Shown here piece after piece: positions 23,201 to 31,598 of a DNA stretch of 64,000 bases. Under the pieces are notes generated by a model. It saw nothing but the letters and a program-made list of their open reading frames with translations. It had not been told where the DNA came from and searched no databases. Numbering within the stretch: the first letter of the stretch is position 1; each line of letters starts with the position of its first letter. This stretch comes from Plazaster borealis (Eukaryota > Echinodermata > Asteroidea > Forcipulatida > Labidiasteridae), in NCBI GenBank assembly GCA_021014325.1, contig JAJGQC010000342.1, positions 31,025-95,024 of the forward strand, read 5' to 3'. A program made the translations under genes and the position numbers.

Positions 23201-24280
23201 AGATCTATTTTAATTTCCATCCTTTCCAGGTTTCCGTTAAGGAGGAACTCTTTCAAAATGATCAATGCTACAAATATGCACCGCAGAGTTAAAGCTCTAT
23301 GCAATGGACACTTGAAAAGTTGGAACGAAGGAGACTTCACTTGGTGAAGAAGATAGGCCTAATTTGAAGATCTCAGATGTTAATGAAGATATTGACCCAA
23401 CAGCATACATTTCATCTTCTGAAGAAGAATAACCTTGTGATAAATAATCTTGATGTTGCAGCAGATATTTGATGAGCACCGTATAGATGCCAGCTATTGA
23501 GGATAAACCGTCAATTGAAGGAGATCTCGGAGACTGAAGAAGTTACAGGTTTCCGTTTTCAAAAACAACATGAATGTCTTGCTAATTGTTCTACTGCCGC
23601 AGAGTAGATTTCGGAATTCGGGAGACTACCAAGTTCTGACAATTCGGGAGATTACCAAGTTCTGAGAAGAACTGTCCTGCTTATTAACTACTACTTGGGC
23701 AGAAGTAGGAAATCGGCCAGGACTACTACTTTCGCTTAGTGGATCCAGGGGACTTCTCCAGGGGACTTCTCGTTAATAACTTCACTGCCGCGGAGCAAGT
23801 TCTTGATTGGTCTGTTTCGACTAGCCTGCTCTAGTCGTCGTCATTGACTAAAATCAATAATATCAATGACCTCCCCTTCAGAATTACCACAGGAGTTGTG
23901 AACAATCTCTTGGCCTCAGGTTTATAGCCACTCCTGGCTGTAATAATTCATGTCTTTGCCAGATGGCTTCCAGGTGGCTTGACAGATTGAAATTTGTTTT
24001 ATTGAGTCTGAAGACTCTTATCTGATGTTTCAGACAAATTGAAAGGGATCATAAATAAAATAAAATAAAAATGTGATGAGATTTTTGAGATAAAGGAGAG
24101 CTGATGGATCTCAACTTGCCTTGATCGGTTCCCCTGTTTCTAAGTCCATTGCTGTTTACATTGTCATCACTGTTGTTGGTGTCTATTGTGAGATCAATGG
24201 TGTCTTGGATGACTGGTTCTCGCCGGTTTGATGCAGTTTGAGCTGGTTCCTGCTGGCTGACCTGACTCCCATCCACTCCT
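14074..24280 (-). CDS. RMI1: RMI1, RecQ-mediated genome instability protein 1 (N-terminal exons not found)
   Basis: RMI1 is the OB-fold scaffold of the BLM-TopoIIIalpha-RMI dissolvasome, which resolves double Holliday junctions in the nucleus. Eight minus-strand exons are seen: 24280-24120, 22368-22265, 20168-19571, 18044-17977, 17188-17078, 15968-15927, 15403-15335 and 14214-14074. Together they give 430 complete codons plus TGA, and every splice phase matches. Diagnostic residues of the C-terminal OB fold are GFVVTLLSPLSRKDGYWS, LAKISDKTASMDVELSNQ and LTQLIGFSVPEM. The C-terminal helix region is CQKSLIDMHCLMTI. The first exon carries DTIDLTIDTNN, a possible SUMO-interacting motif, in the linker. 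The N-terminal DUF1767/OB1 region (roughly 200 residues in the vertebrate protein) is not recognised in the window. Introns hold SINEs, MITEs and a 114-bp array. Identity rests on motif recognition and is strong. Confidence 0.9.
14522..14714. mobile_element. GGGCCC-ended MITE in an RMI1 intron
   Basis: The inverted ends are GGGCCCTATTTTATACAGCT and CTCTATAAAATTGGGCCC. The interior shares AGCAGGA(C/T)ACCAT and GCTGGTAACCTTATTCTGGT with relatives. Confidence 0.7.
15030..15227. mobile_element. GGGCCC-ended MITE in an RMI1 intron
   Basis: The inverted ends are GGGCCTAATTTCAAAGAGAT and AGCTCTATGAAATTGGGCCC. It shares GCTGGTAACCTTATTCTGGT with 14522-14714. Confidence 0.7.
15335..15403 (-). CDS. 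RMI1: RMI1 helical exon
   Basis: This exon is 23 codons, with acceptor TTCTTGTGCAG and donor CGCCAG followed by GTAAGG. It is Lys/Glu-rich and probably helical (KKSLKSMEATEAKDLETKL). It connects the LIGFSVPEM segment with the last exon. Confidence 0.85.
15485..15838 (-). repeat. tRNA-headed SINE
   Basis: On the minus strand the head (15838-15749) contains GTGGCCGAGCGG as A box and GGTTCGAATC as B box, which is Leu/Ser-like. It is followed by the family-specific ACTTGTGTCCTTGAGCAAAA and a body with GGGTAAATAGGTACC. The tail ends at ATATAAGAG before AT-rich DNA. Confidence 0.75.
15927..15968 (-). CDS. RMI1: RMI1 microexon (14 codons)
   Basis: This 42-base exon encodes VLTQLIGFSVPEMT. The LTxLIGFSVPEM segment is the RMI1 signature after the OB2 strands. 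It has acceptor CTTTCAG and donor GACA followed by GTGAGT. Confidence 0.9.
15985..16405 (-). repeat. tRNA-headed SINE, full-length type
   Basis: The head on the minus strand has CGTGGCCGAGCC and GGTTCGAGTCCCGGTTGTGA. Then come CTTGAGCAAGACACTTAACC and a body with TAAGCCGTAGGTC... and AAAGCGC. It ends in a TATATAAG/TTATT tail. It is the inverted counterpart of 44281-44712 and lies within an RMI1 intron. Confidence 0.8.
16420..17077. other. RMI1 intron without recognised features
   Basis: This is intronic DNA. The open frames at 16218-16633 run through the SINE and are not genes. Confidence 0.5.
17078..17188 (-). CDS. RMI1: RMI1 C-terminal OB-fold core exon
   Basis: This exon is exactly 37 codons, with acceptor CTTTGTACAG and donor AATCAG followed by GTAACT. 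It contains the most diagnostic stretch, DGYWSILAKISD followed by MDVELSN. This matches the RMI1 OB2 pattern, in which a Trp-Ser pair precedes an A-K-[IV]-S-D motif and an acidic beta strand. Confidence 0.9.
17281..17500 (-). repeat. SINE body fragment
   Basis: It shares AGGTGCTGTGGC(A/G)CAAT, GGGGCAAA and TTTACGTGCATTACACA with the SINE at 15985-16405. The tRNA head is missing. Confidence 0.65.
17977..18044 (-). CDS. RMI1: RMI1 exon leading into the C-terminal OB fold
   Basis: This 68-base exon has acceptor TTATCATCAAG and donor TTAAG followed by GTAATG. It encodes VVTMETVMSRIQAQESFAFN and leads in phase 0 into the GFVVTLL strand of the next exon. Confidence 0.85.
18145..18420 (-). repeat. 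tRNA-headed SINE, second subfamily
   Basis: The head on the minus strand has GTGTCATGGCTGATCGG and a B-box-like GGGTTTCGAATCC. The body holds CTACCAGCCAGGCTCCTAG and TACCCATGCCTAC, shared with 21360-21620 and 61360-61450. Confidence 0.7.
19334..19526. mobile_element. GGGCCC-ended MITE in an RMI1 intron
   Basis: It begins GGGCCCAATTTCATAGAGCT and ends AGCAGCTCTATTATTATCGG. The interior shares GCTGGTAACCTTAATCTGGT with its relatives. Confidence 0.65.
19571..20168 (-). CDS. RMI1: RMI1 large linker exon
   Basis: This 598-base exon starts after a T-rich tract ending in GGTGAAG and ends GTGAAG followed by GTTAGT. It encodes about 199 residues of Ser/Thr-rich, low-complexity linker (for example STISTTSSSDTPNSSS). 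It opens with an acidic segment (DDDIDEMWLEQVEQNL), like the acidic patches between the two OB folds of RMI1. Confidence 0.85.
20990..21110 (+). repeat. Partial copy of a dispersed repeat with AATTCGGGAGACT
   Basis: It shares GGAATTCGGGAGACT and GAACTGTCCTGCTTATTA with 23590-23860. The reverse complement occurs at 44705-44862 and, in part, at 47220-47365. Confidence 0.6.
21283..21640 (-). repeat. tRNA-headed SINE whose head seeds the 114-bp array
   Basis: It holds the same body as 18145-18420 (CAGGCTCCTAGTGGATGATA on the minus strand) and a head with TGTGGCCGAGG and GATTCGAATCC (plus-strand read). The head part CTTGGGTTCGGTGCACTAGA becomes the start of each 114-bp repeat unit. Confidence 0.75.
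21585..22268. repeat. 114-bp tandem array, six units, copying an RMI1 splice donor
   Basis: Units begin AGCTTGGGTT at 21585, 21699, 21813, 21927, 22041 and 22155, exactly 114 bp apart. Each joins SINE-head sequence to RMI1 intron sequence ending GCCTTACATTG; read on the minus strand this is CAAT followed by GTAAGG, the donor of the 22368-22265 exon. Because 114 is a multiple of 3, long open frames arise on both strands, but they are not genes. Copies are nearly identical, with a few shared variants. Confidence 0.95.
22265..22368 (-). CDS. RMI1: RMI1 acidic exon next to the 114-bp array
   Basis: The acceptor GTCTTATACAG is followed by codons for IPSSDDFGDGLDALMLNEIQ and a short charged helix (QIEEMDRIQQM). 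The exon ends AGCAAT followed by GTAAGG. It enters in phase 1 and leaves in phase 0. The donor and the following intron bases are repeated six more times in the adjoining array. Confidence 0.85.
22399..22783. mobile_element. MITE with AAAGGG ends
   Basis: It starts AAAGGGATTGTATACGTTTG and ends CAAACGTATACAGACCCTTT. It is an inverted relative of 58919-59295, sharing GGTGGTAGC / GCTACCACC and AAACCTAC-type blocks. It lies in an RMI1 intron. Confidence 0.75.
23097..23549 (+). repeat. Pair of direct repeats of about 88 bp
   Basis: Copies at 23097-23182 and 23462-23547 share GATGAGCACCGTATAGATGC and GGAGATCTCGGAGACTGAAG. The 280 bases between them are unassigned intronic DNA. Confidence 0.75.
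23590..23860 (+). repeat. Dispersed repeat ending TCGACTAGCCTGCTCTAGTC
   Basis: It contains TAATAACTTCACTGCCGC and GACTAGCCTGCTCTAGTCGT. The reverse-complement copy at 44705-44862 reads GACTAGAGCAAGCTAGTCGA ... GCAGTGAAGTTATTAACGAG. An internal 30-bp duplication of AATTCGGGAGA lies near 23620-23650. Confidence 0.65.
24120..24280 (-). CDS. RMI1: RMI1 linker exon with a GC splice donor
   Basis: The acceptor TTAAACACAG precedes the exon. The exon ends in CAAG followed by GCAAGT, the consensus of rare GC-AG introns. One base completes an upstream codon and the exon leaves in phase 1, which fits the next exon exactly. The sequence is acidic and polar with the hydrophobic core IDLTI. A weak candidate for an upstream exon is 24659-24708. 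Confidence 0.8.
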
Positions 24281-24658
24281 CTGTGTTTAAGAACAGAATA
24301 AAACAAAATTTCAAGACAAAACGTACAACATTGGTTTCTGGAAAAAAGGATTCAGGCAGGATTTCAATGTAGAGGCTTGCATGAGCACCAATTTATTATC
24401 AGCCATGGCTCACGGCTGAGATTCTGCAAATCACGGTGAGTGGCTACTCAATTTGCTCACATAACAACATCAAATCACAGAATTAATTATGGGAATCTTA
24501 TTCTTTCCCTTGTCAAATCAGAGTTTCATCATGGCAACGATATTTTCAAAGGAAAGCGATTACTCAAGAAGCTCTAAAAAGTTCTGAAAAATAATACCGC
24601 GGGTGGGCACGGACAATTTTTAAAAATACCGACGTGAAGTGGTTAAGTGAAGAGTTAC

Positions 24659-24708
24659 CTGTTGAAATGTTTACTTACAGAACATTTGACAGAATTTGGA
24701 GCTGGCAT
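24659..24708 (-). CDS. Weak candidate 5' exon joined to the RMI1 model
   Basis: On the minus strand an ATG at 24708 opens 50 bases ending at AACAG followed by GTAACT. The phase (two extra bases) would fit the exon at 24280. An internal GTAAGT could also serve as donor. The peptide (MPAPNSVKCS...) does not resemble the known RMI1 N-terminus, so this may be chance or an alternative promoter exon. Confidence 0.2.
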
Positions 24709-25339
24709 TTTTTTTTATTTTAATGCCTCCACATCACCACCAAGAACTTGAACATTCTGAGCTGTCAGTAAAAGTACACCACGTCGACACTGCGCGGTTC
24801 CACTAACCAAGATCTGCTGACATACAGTGTAAAATATTATACATTTTGAATGGATTTGATGAAGATTGTTTATCTTCACTCCAACGGTAAAGGAAAATTA
24901 TGGATATCAGATAAGGCGCACCGGTAGATAAGGCGCAGTGATTTTTTCAGACCGTTGAAAGTCAGATAAGACGCGTCTTATAGTATATGCAGGAAATTAC
25001 GGTGCAATTGTATGTGTATCTTGGAACATTCAGGTCAAGAATTTCATCTTTGAGAGGATATTGGAAAATCTTAAAGTCTATGGGAAACTTTTGAAGGGGC
25101 ACCAAGGCCAAGACCAGGGGCAACAAAGGCCATGGTCTCTGTGGCCTTGGTGTAATTTAAGGCCTGTTTGCAGATTTCCTCTTTGACAAACTTTAATACT
25201 TGTTATTCTTTTTTGTGAACCAGGTGGATAACCGGTTATCATGCGTTTAATCTGTCTAAGAATATATCACAGCAGAAGAAAACACTACTCTCTGGCAATT
25301 ATGCTCTACAGGTAAGAATCTATGAACAAACTTTGACAC

Positions 25340-25540
25340 TCAAAGTGCTTCATCACACCTAACAGGGTTCTCAAAGCACTTCTTTTTTAAATGACAGGTA
25401 TGCAGAGCTATGTTTGAATGATGAGACCCATTTACATAGCACCTTGAAAGAGTTTACAAGGTGAGGCGGCACAATCTACTAGACCAACCGTGCCCAAAAC
25501 ACTGGGGCTAACTCATTCTCTTAATGATAAGTGTACTGGG
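25340..25540 (-). repeat. SINE body fragment
   Basis: It shares TACATAGCACCTTG, TTTACAAGGTG and ATGATAAGTGTACTGGGTTC with the 15985-16405 SINE. It has no tRNA head. Confidence 0.6.
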
Positions 25541-25559
25541 TTCAAGCAATTAAACAAGA

Positions 25560-26038
25560 CATGGCTCAACTAGTTTGACTCTGGGAGCCAGACCGCTTCT
25601 AATGACACTCAATGGTGACTGAGATACAGAGGACACAGCTGCATAAGCAAACAAAAAATGGCTCAACTAGTTTGACTCTGGGAGCCAGACCGCTTCTAAT
25701 GACACTCAATGGTATGACCTTTGTAACCAGAACATCTCATGGCGTGAGCACAAGACTAGAGAACAGATTTCTGGAGACATTCCACCAATCTCTGCTACTG
25801 TTGCTCAATGCAGAGTCCGCTTTGCTGGCCACTGCTATTGTGCTATCGACCAGGTGATCCCAGATGTGTTATCTTGGAGACTTCCGTGCCCTAATAGAGG
25901 ACGTAGACCCCCCCAATTACATCGACAAGATTGGCAGAGACATGGAGTTTGAAATTGAGGACCTTCCAAACATAATGACGGATAAACACCTCTGGCATGA
26001 CATTGAGAACGGAATCTCAGTTGCGACTGCTAAATGAT
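25560..26038 (+). pseudogene. 3' end of a non-LTR retrotransposon (LINE) reverse-transcriptase ORF
   Basis: From about 25730 the plus strand reads a LINE C-terminus: ATVAQCRVRFAGHC, then QVIPDVLSW and NRGRRP. After a frameshift at a C run (about 25909-25915) comes NYIDKIGRDM ... DKHLWHDIENG and a stop. The tail holds ATGATGATGATT, a short 3' microsatellite. A block beginning ATGGCTCAACTAGTTTGACT is duplicated at 25560 and 25659. Only the 3' end is present. The clade (CR1-, jockey- or RTE-like) is not resolved. Confidence 0.65.
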
Positions 26039-26081
26039 GATGATTGTAACCATTGAGCTTTCAGGTTGAAACTTTGGGGGT

Positions 26082-26400
26082 GTCACGACCGAGCGGTTTA
26101 GAGCATCGAATTCAAGTTCCGATGGTTAAGTTATCGAAGTGTTGGTTTGAATCCTGGTCATGACACTTGTATCCTTGAGCAAGACACTTTACTGTAATTG
26201 CTTCTCTTCACCCAGGGGTATCAATGGGTACTGCGAGGGTAGAGGTTGATATTGTGTTTGAAAAAGCCTTCTGAGCGCCACAGCTGCCCGGGCTGTATAC
26301 TCCCCAGGGAGCTGAGAAAGATTTCAGGAATGTTATTGGCCCAATGACCAGGGCACTAATGTAAAGCGACTGATACGGTATTGTAAAATGCGCTAAGATC
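26082..26400 (+). repeat. tRNA-headed SINE
   Basis: The head contains TGTCACGACCGAGCGG (A box) and GGTTTGAATCCTGGTCATGA (B box). CTTGAGCAAGACACTTTACT and a body ending TAAAGCGACTGATACGG follow. It is the same subfamily as 15485-15838, in opposite orientation. Confidence 0.75.
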
Positions 26401-27112
26401 AGATTTGTACTGTAACGAAATGGTTATTTTACAAGTGCATTTTACATATGGCATTATAGATGAGTTTACCATTAACCAAAATCTCTTGATTCTTGTCTTC
26501 ATTTTTACTGTGTCTCCATTCAGCCATTAAAGTAATTGTAATATAAACATTTAGGCTGGAACCTACTCCAAAAACCAGCCAGACTAATGCCCCAGGCTAT
26601 TGAGGTGGTATCTATTTCACAGTCTGGGGTGGGCTCAGAATTGGTGGTTAACGTAATGGTATATTTTAATGTGTGACAATAATGTATGTGTGCTTTTACA
26701 GGTAGTCAGTGACCAGGGCTCAGTGATGTTGGAGGGTCATTTTGCTTGATGAATATTTAGTTAGTAAGAGTTGTGTAATTTTCCATTTCTTCCAGCAGAT
26801 ACAGATTCAGTTAGACACATGGAGACCAGGTGAGAGAGGAGACACGATGGGGGGAGAGAATAGAGAAAGAGGGGAGTGTGGGAAAAAGCCATTTTTTTTC
26901 TAGGATTTAACAAAATTTCCATTGTTTTTTAACCAGTCCCCTATGACAAAAAAAATAATAACTTAACATTTTTGAAATTTACACAATCGATTGAAAAAAA
27001 CAAAAAACGAAAAGAAGTTGGAGGCATGCTGCGGAAACTTTTCCACAAAGACAACAAATGCAAATGGTTTCCATGTTATGGCACATGTGGGTCAATCAGT
27101 CCACATAATTAA

Positions 27113-27325
27113 AAAGGCACTGGACACTTTTGGTAATTACTCAAAATATATTAGCATAAAAACATGAAAAACTTACTTGGAAACGGGCAACGGAGAGCTG
27201 TTGATACACATTGTGAGAAACGACTCCCTCTGAAGTAACGTAGTCATTTTGAGAAAAGTAATTTCTCACTATAATATTGGAATCTGAAAACTACTTCAGG
27301 CTTGAAGCCTTTTTCAGGCATCTGG
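27113..27325 (+). mobile_element. Truncated MITE of the GGCACTGGACACTTTTGG family
   Basis: It matches the left half of 49042-49417 (TTTTGGTAATTACTCAAAAT, GGAGAGCTGTTGATA, GAAGCCTTTTTCAGGCATCT) and lacks the right end. Confidence 0.7.
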
Positions 27326-28139
27326 TCTGGTATTGCAAATAACATCGATTTTTACACAGCGCCCTCTGTTGTTAATTGTTGATGAGAAATATAAATAAAT
27401 ATACAGCACAATGTTGACAATCACAACAAAAATGTGTTCTGAACGGTCTAAGAGTAAATGGTCGAGGTAAGCAAACATTAACCCGTTTAAAGCAAAGTTT
27501 ATGAGATGAAAATGTACAGCTATAAGGTAATATTGTTGCTAATATATCATTAGGTTTAATTTTGTGTAATACAATGATTTTTGGTATTTTTAATCTGTGA
27601 ACAACTTTAGTCACTTTTAGACTAGCCCAGGTTGGACTCCTCCATTGCATACAACGCGACGGAGTCCAGGGTATAAAGGTCCTCAGGCATTGCAACAAAA
27701 TTTATAACCATTTTTTATCATATTTTTACCTTTTGAGGAAGCTGAAACGTGACTCACATGTTCCTTGTGTCCTGAACCTTACGCCTGCTCTATTCAGAAT
27801 TGCCAATTTTATCCTTGGATGACATTATTGTGAAAATAAAATGGAAATTGACGCATTCGTTGCGACAACCTCAACTGACATGGAACCAAGTCCGCAAAAG
27901 AGGGCGCTGTCTAACCCGTAACACTGAACGCTTTTTCTTCGGGGCGGCAACACGACGGTGCACAACTTGGACTTATTTTCGGAAATAATGTCATTCATGG
28001 ATGTATTTGATAGGTTTTGAACTCAGCAAAAGTGTAATTAAAGGCACCAAGAATAAGTGAATGGAGTTTCAGCTTCTCAAATTAGGTAAAAATATTTTAA
28101 AATGTTACTCAAAATTTTGTTCGCATTGTAAAGGATCTT

Positions 28140-28190
28140 TATACCCAGGACGTCAGTGCAGTGGCACTGACTGACGTCCTACCAGGGCTA
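28140..28190. repeat. Short hairpin GGACGTCAGTG / CACTGACTGACGTCC
   Basis: The inverted arms GGACGTCAGTG and CACTGACGTCC (with a CTGA insertion) surround CAGTGG. Confidence 0.5.
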
Positions 28191-28465
28191 GTGTACTTAC
28201 TACTACTTGTACATTAAATGTATCATACAAATGTACAGCCGATTGCTGAGACAAGCACACCAGTGCCGTGAGTCCACAAGCGTGAATAGCCGTTTAGCGG
28301 GCTGCAGCAGAAGCTCCACCAAGCATCCAAGCCTGTTTTTCCTTGGTTTGCGCTGATTGGTCGAGATAATGAAGTGCGGGGTTCTCAAGAGCGTTTCCTG
28401 GGGCGCTAGTACGACCGATGATGTCAAAATTTCGAAACAGGAGTACAGCGCCCCAGTTACTGGGT

Positions 28466-28925
28466 CTATATCCGGCCACCACTTTTTAAGGGATTTATTT
28501 GATGTTTTTAATGGATGTTGGACTTTTTCCCTTTATTAAAGATTCCTTCTGAGGGTTAACCTTTTGGACATAGGTAATGATATAATTTGACCTAAATAAG
28601 GGTTAACCTTTTGGACATAGGTAATGATATAATTTGACCTAAATAAGGGAGAGAAGTGGTGGCTGGATCCGAATGCAGAATTTTAGCCAAATATATGTTT
28701 TTAATGGATGTTGGACTTTTTCCCTTTATTAAAGATTCCTTCTGAGGGTTAACCTTTTGGACATAGGTAATGATATAATTTGACCTAAATAAGGGAGAGA
28801 AGTGGTGGCTGGATCCGAATGCAGAATTTTAGCCAAATATAAAGTCCAACATCCAGACCATGGCATTATAAAAAACTCAAATAAATCCCTTTAAATAAGG
28901 CCTAAAAGTGATGGCTGGATACCGA
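28466..28925. mobile_element. Inverted-repeat element with internal duplications
   Basis: The left end (TATCCGGCCACCACTTTTTA, AAGGGATTTATTTGA) recurs inverted at 28860-28925. Inside, a block starting TTTTTAATGGATGTTGGACT is duplicated (about 28505 and 28698), and a 53-bp piece, GTTAACCTTTTGGACATAGG, is repeated three times (28556, 28602, 28748). Confidence 0.65.
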
Positions 28926-29880
28926 CATTTTTCCCTACAATCTGTTGAAACTGAGACTGAGACCACTGAGAATGAGAGTATAGCTAGCCGAGTGATAACC
29001 ACTTGGATGAACATGCAGAGCTGCAAATTCGATTCTTACCTGTTTTGCGAGCAATTCTTGGCAGTACGTAATTATTGTTGGTTGTGAAACGGTAGATACA
29101 AGTCTACCAAGACTTGACGTTACGTCCCAGCGAAACTCATTCATCTTTAGACAACATATATTGCGTGTATTCCATCCAAAAACATAAACTACAACGATTT
29201 AGTCGATAAATTTTGTGAAGAATTAACCCTTGCACTTCTTCTCCAGACTACCTGCAACGCAATGTATACAGTCAGTCAGTAGTTCGCACGTGTATTTTTT
29301 GGTCAAAGGTTAGATTGTCAATTTTGCACGCAAAACTCATGAGGGCGGGCTGTACTTTTGACGGTCACTTTTTCTGCAATTCTGTCGTCTGCTTTTGATG
29401 ATGAAAAGTTGCGCACAAGCAATGCACAATCTACCTATTATAATAGACCAATTAAAAAGTTATGGCTTTAAATACAATCTTCGTTGCTGAAAAACTTAAT
29501 ATTTCCATACTTTTCGCTAACAAACAAAATTTCAATTTAGAAAAAATAAAATAATTTTAAATACATTATTTTTGCTAATACTTGTTTGGCGATCTTGGAA
29601 GCAGCGTGTCACAAAAAACGTCATCAAATGTATTTATTCATCAACCTGTCAGTTTCATAAAATATTCTGTTTGGCTCTTTTCGGTCCGACGTTTCAACCT
29701 GGTTTTCAATCTCGCACTACATTTTGCGAGAATACTATTTTGAGATTGGTCATCGTAGGCCTACCAGACATTTATGGCGCATGGGGATCGTTATGGATCA
29801 GAAAGGTAGGCTATAGGCTGTGTCTGTGGAATGGAAAAAACCCCAAACTGGATCATACGAAAGCGTATAAAGACATAGTC
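28907..29880 (+). repeat. Repeat copy B, uninterrupted
   Basis: It is colinear with 8256-8579 plus 10330-11035. It holds one ATTGCGTG at 29160-29167, the unoccupied site of the element at 8580-10321. Divergence from copy A is limited to small indels and substitutions. Confidence 0.8.
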
Positions 29881-31552
29881 GCGATAATCGTAACCCACCA
29901 TCCTCCCGACGGTCGGAGACCGGTGGGTTACGAGTTGGATTATGGTAATACGGTGCGAAATGTGCACTATATTTGACAATTTTGGCCAGACTAGTGACCA
30001 GATTTGCCCAATTTTTACCACTTTCAAAAATCATGACACACATTCTAAGAACACGGATTTTATTTTGAATGTGTAATGAATCCATTCATAACACTCAAAA
30101 CTGTACACAACCACCTTCTCGCCACAACCACCAACGCAATGGCTCAGTTTATTAAATAATGTAGGCATAGCCTAGGTCACACTATCTAAAACTTTATTAG
30201 GCTATACATTATTATCTTCTACTCAAGGAAATCTGATGAAATTGATTTATTTCACAGGCCTGATTTTCGATTGATACTTAGATTCTGAAAACGATATTAT
30301 TGGAGTGTGATTTTTCTCATTGATGATGACTTCACAGATTTGAATCGCTGCAGAATGGGCCTATCTAGAAGGTTGCGAAAACACATGATCAAGATGAAGT
30401 AATAATTAGTAGTTTGCGGCTGCTGAGCTGCAGATCACGTGCTTCCTGCGGTGTCTTTGCATGAACAACAAGATGCTCAAAACATTATACGAAAACCACC
30501 CTTGGGTCAGAGGTGGGCCTAATAAAGGAAGCTATTTACCAGCTGTCACTTTCGGTTACCTATACACTTTTGCAAAGATCTTTACATTCCCTGAAAAACT
30601 CTTGTCCACAAGAAAAGAAAGAGAAAAAAATTTGCGTTCAACTTTTAGCCTTGTGGAGAAATCTCCCTCCTGCGTAAAGAATACTCCAAAGAAATCTACA
30701 AATCTCTCAGCCTCATGCATTCAAAGAACATTTAATTACTGACAACTTAAGCTTCTTCATTTTTAAGAACCGATAGATTAGCTTTTGACTTTTTGAGCTT
30801 TGCTCAACCAAAATGAAAACAGCCCTGAACGCAAGAACGAGAGAAACTGGTCAGCCTACCTTGGAAAAGGGGACGCTTGTCAGCAAAGTAGGGCCATGTT
30901 TTCAAGGGGCTAGTCCTCAAAATGCTCCAGATTGAAGCCAATAACCCCAGGGACACAATCAAATCGTTGATTTACAGAACAAACTTGTGGGCTTGCATTT
31001 AATCATTATGCTTATGAGACATGATTTTCTCTCCGTCCAAGTTTCGAAATCGTTGACACACCCACCCACCCGAAATTTCTTTTTTGAAATAATTATTGAC
31101 AGACGATATCCTATATGCACTGATGAACAAATACCTCAAATGAAGCAAATAATTTTAGATCGATGTTCTCCCAGTTCATGAGTTTATTGGCTTTTCAGTG
31201 CAACTTTTTGACATCTCGCTATCGAAACAATCTTGATCGACAATAGTAGACAGCACAGACATGATTGACGATCTGGAAGAGACTACTTGGTATTTTTACC
31301 CTTACATTTAAATTTGTTTCTCTTAATTACTTTAATTGTAAACTCCATTTCGATTTTCTTTAGACCCACCCAACCGCAATCATTTCGAAAAAAGAAAAAT
31401 CTGAATGGCCCCAAATGTAAAGATCCATGTCGACCTCTTTACAGCGATGATCGGGAACTTACAAGGGCCAGAGGGTAGCCAGTGTGGCAAGTAGATTCTG
31501 GTATCCCCCCAGGCGTATTTTGTGTTTACTCTGCAGTGAGGGTTTTGCACTG
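29881..31552. other. Non-coding DNA left of the telomere-like array
   Basis: No supported gene is present. CCCACC...CGGTCGGAGACCGGTGGG near 29897-29928 forms a small hairpin. The open frames at 30461-30742 and 31287-31478 lack domains and splice context. Confidence 0.4.
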
Positions 31553-31598
31553 CAACATTGTCAATTCCGTCTAAAGATAGGAGACTATGTCTAACAAC
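31553..31598 (+). repeat. Array border sequence, left copy
   Basis: A 46-bp block (AACATTGTCAATTCCGTCTA and GATAGGAGACTATGTCTAAC) directly precedes the array. It recurs with a single change at 36612-36657. Confidence 0.9.

Noticed and set aside
30461..30742. 93-codon open frame
   Set aside because: No domain, no splice signals and no repeat relation; open by chance in unassigned DNA.
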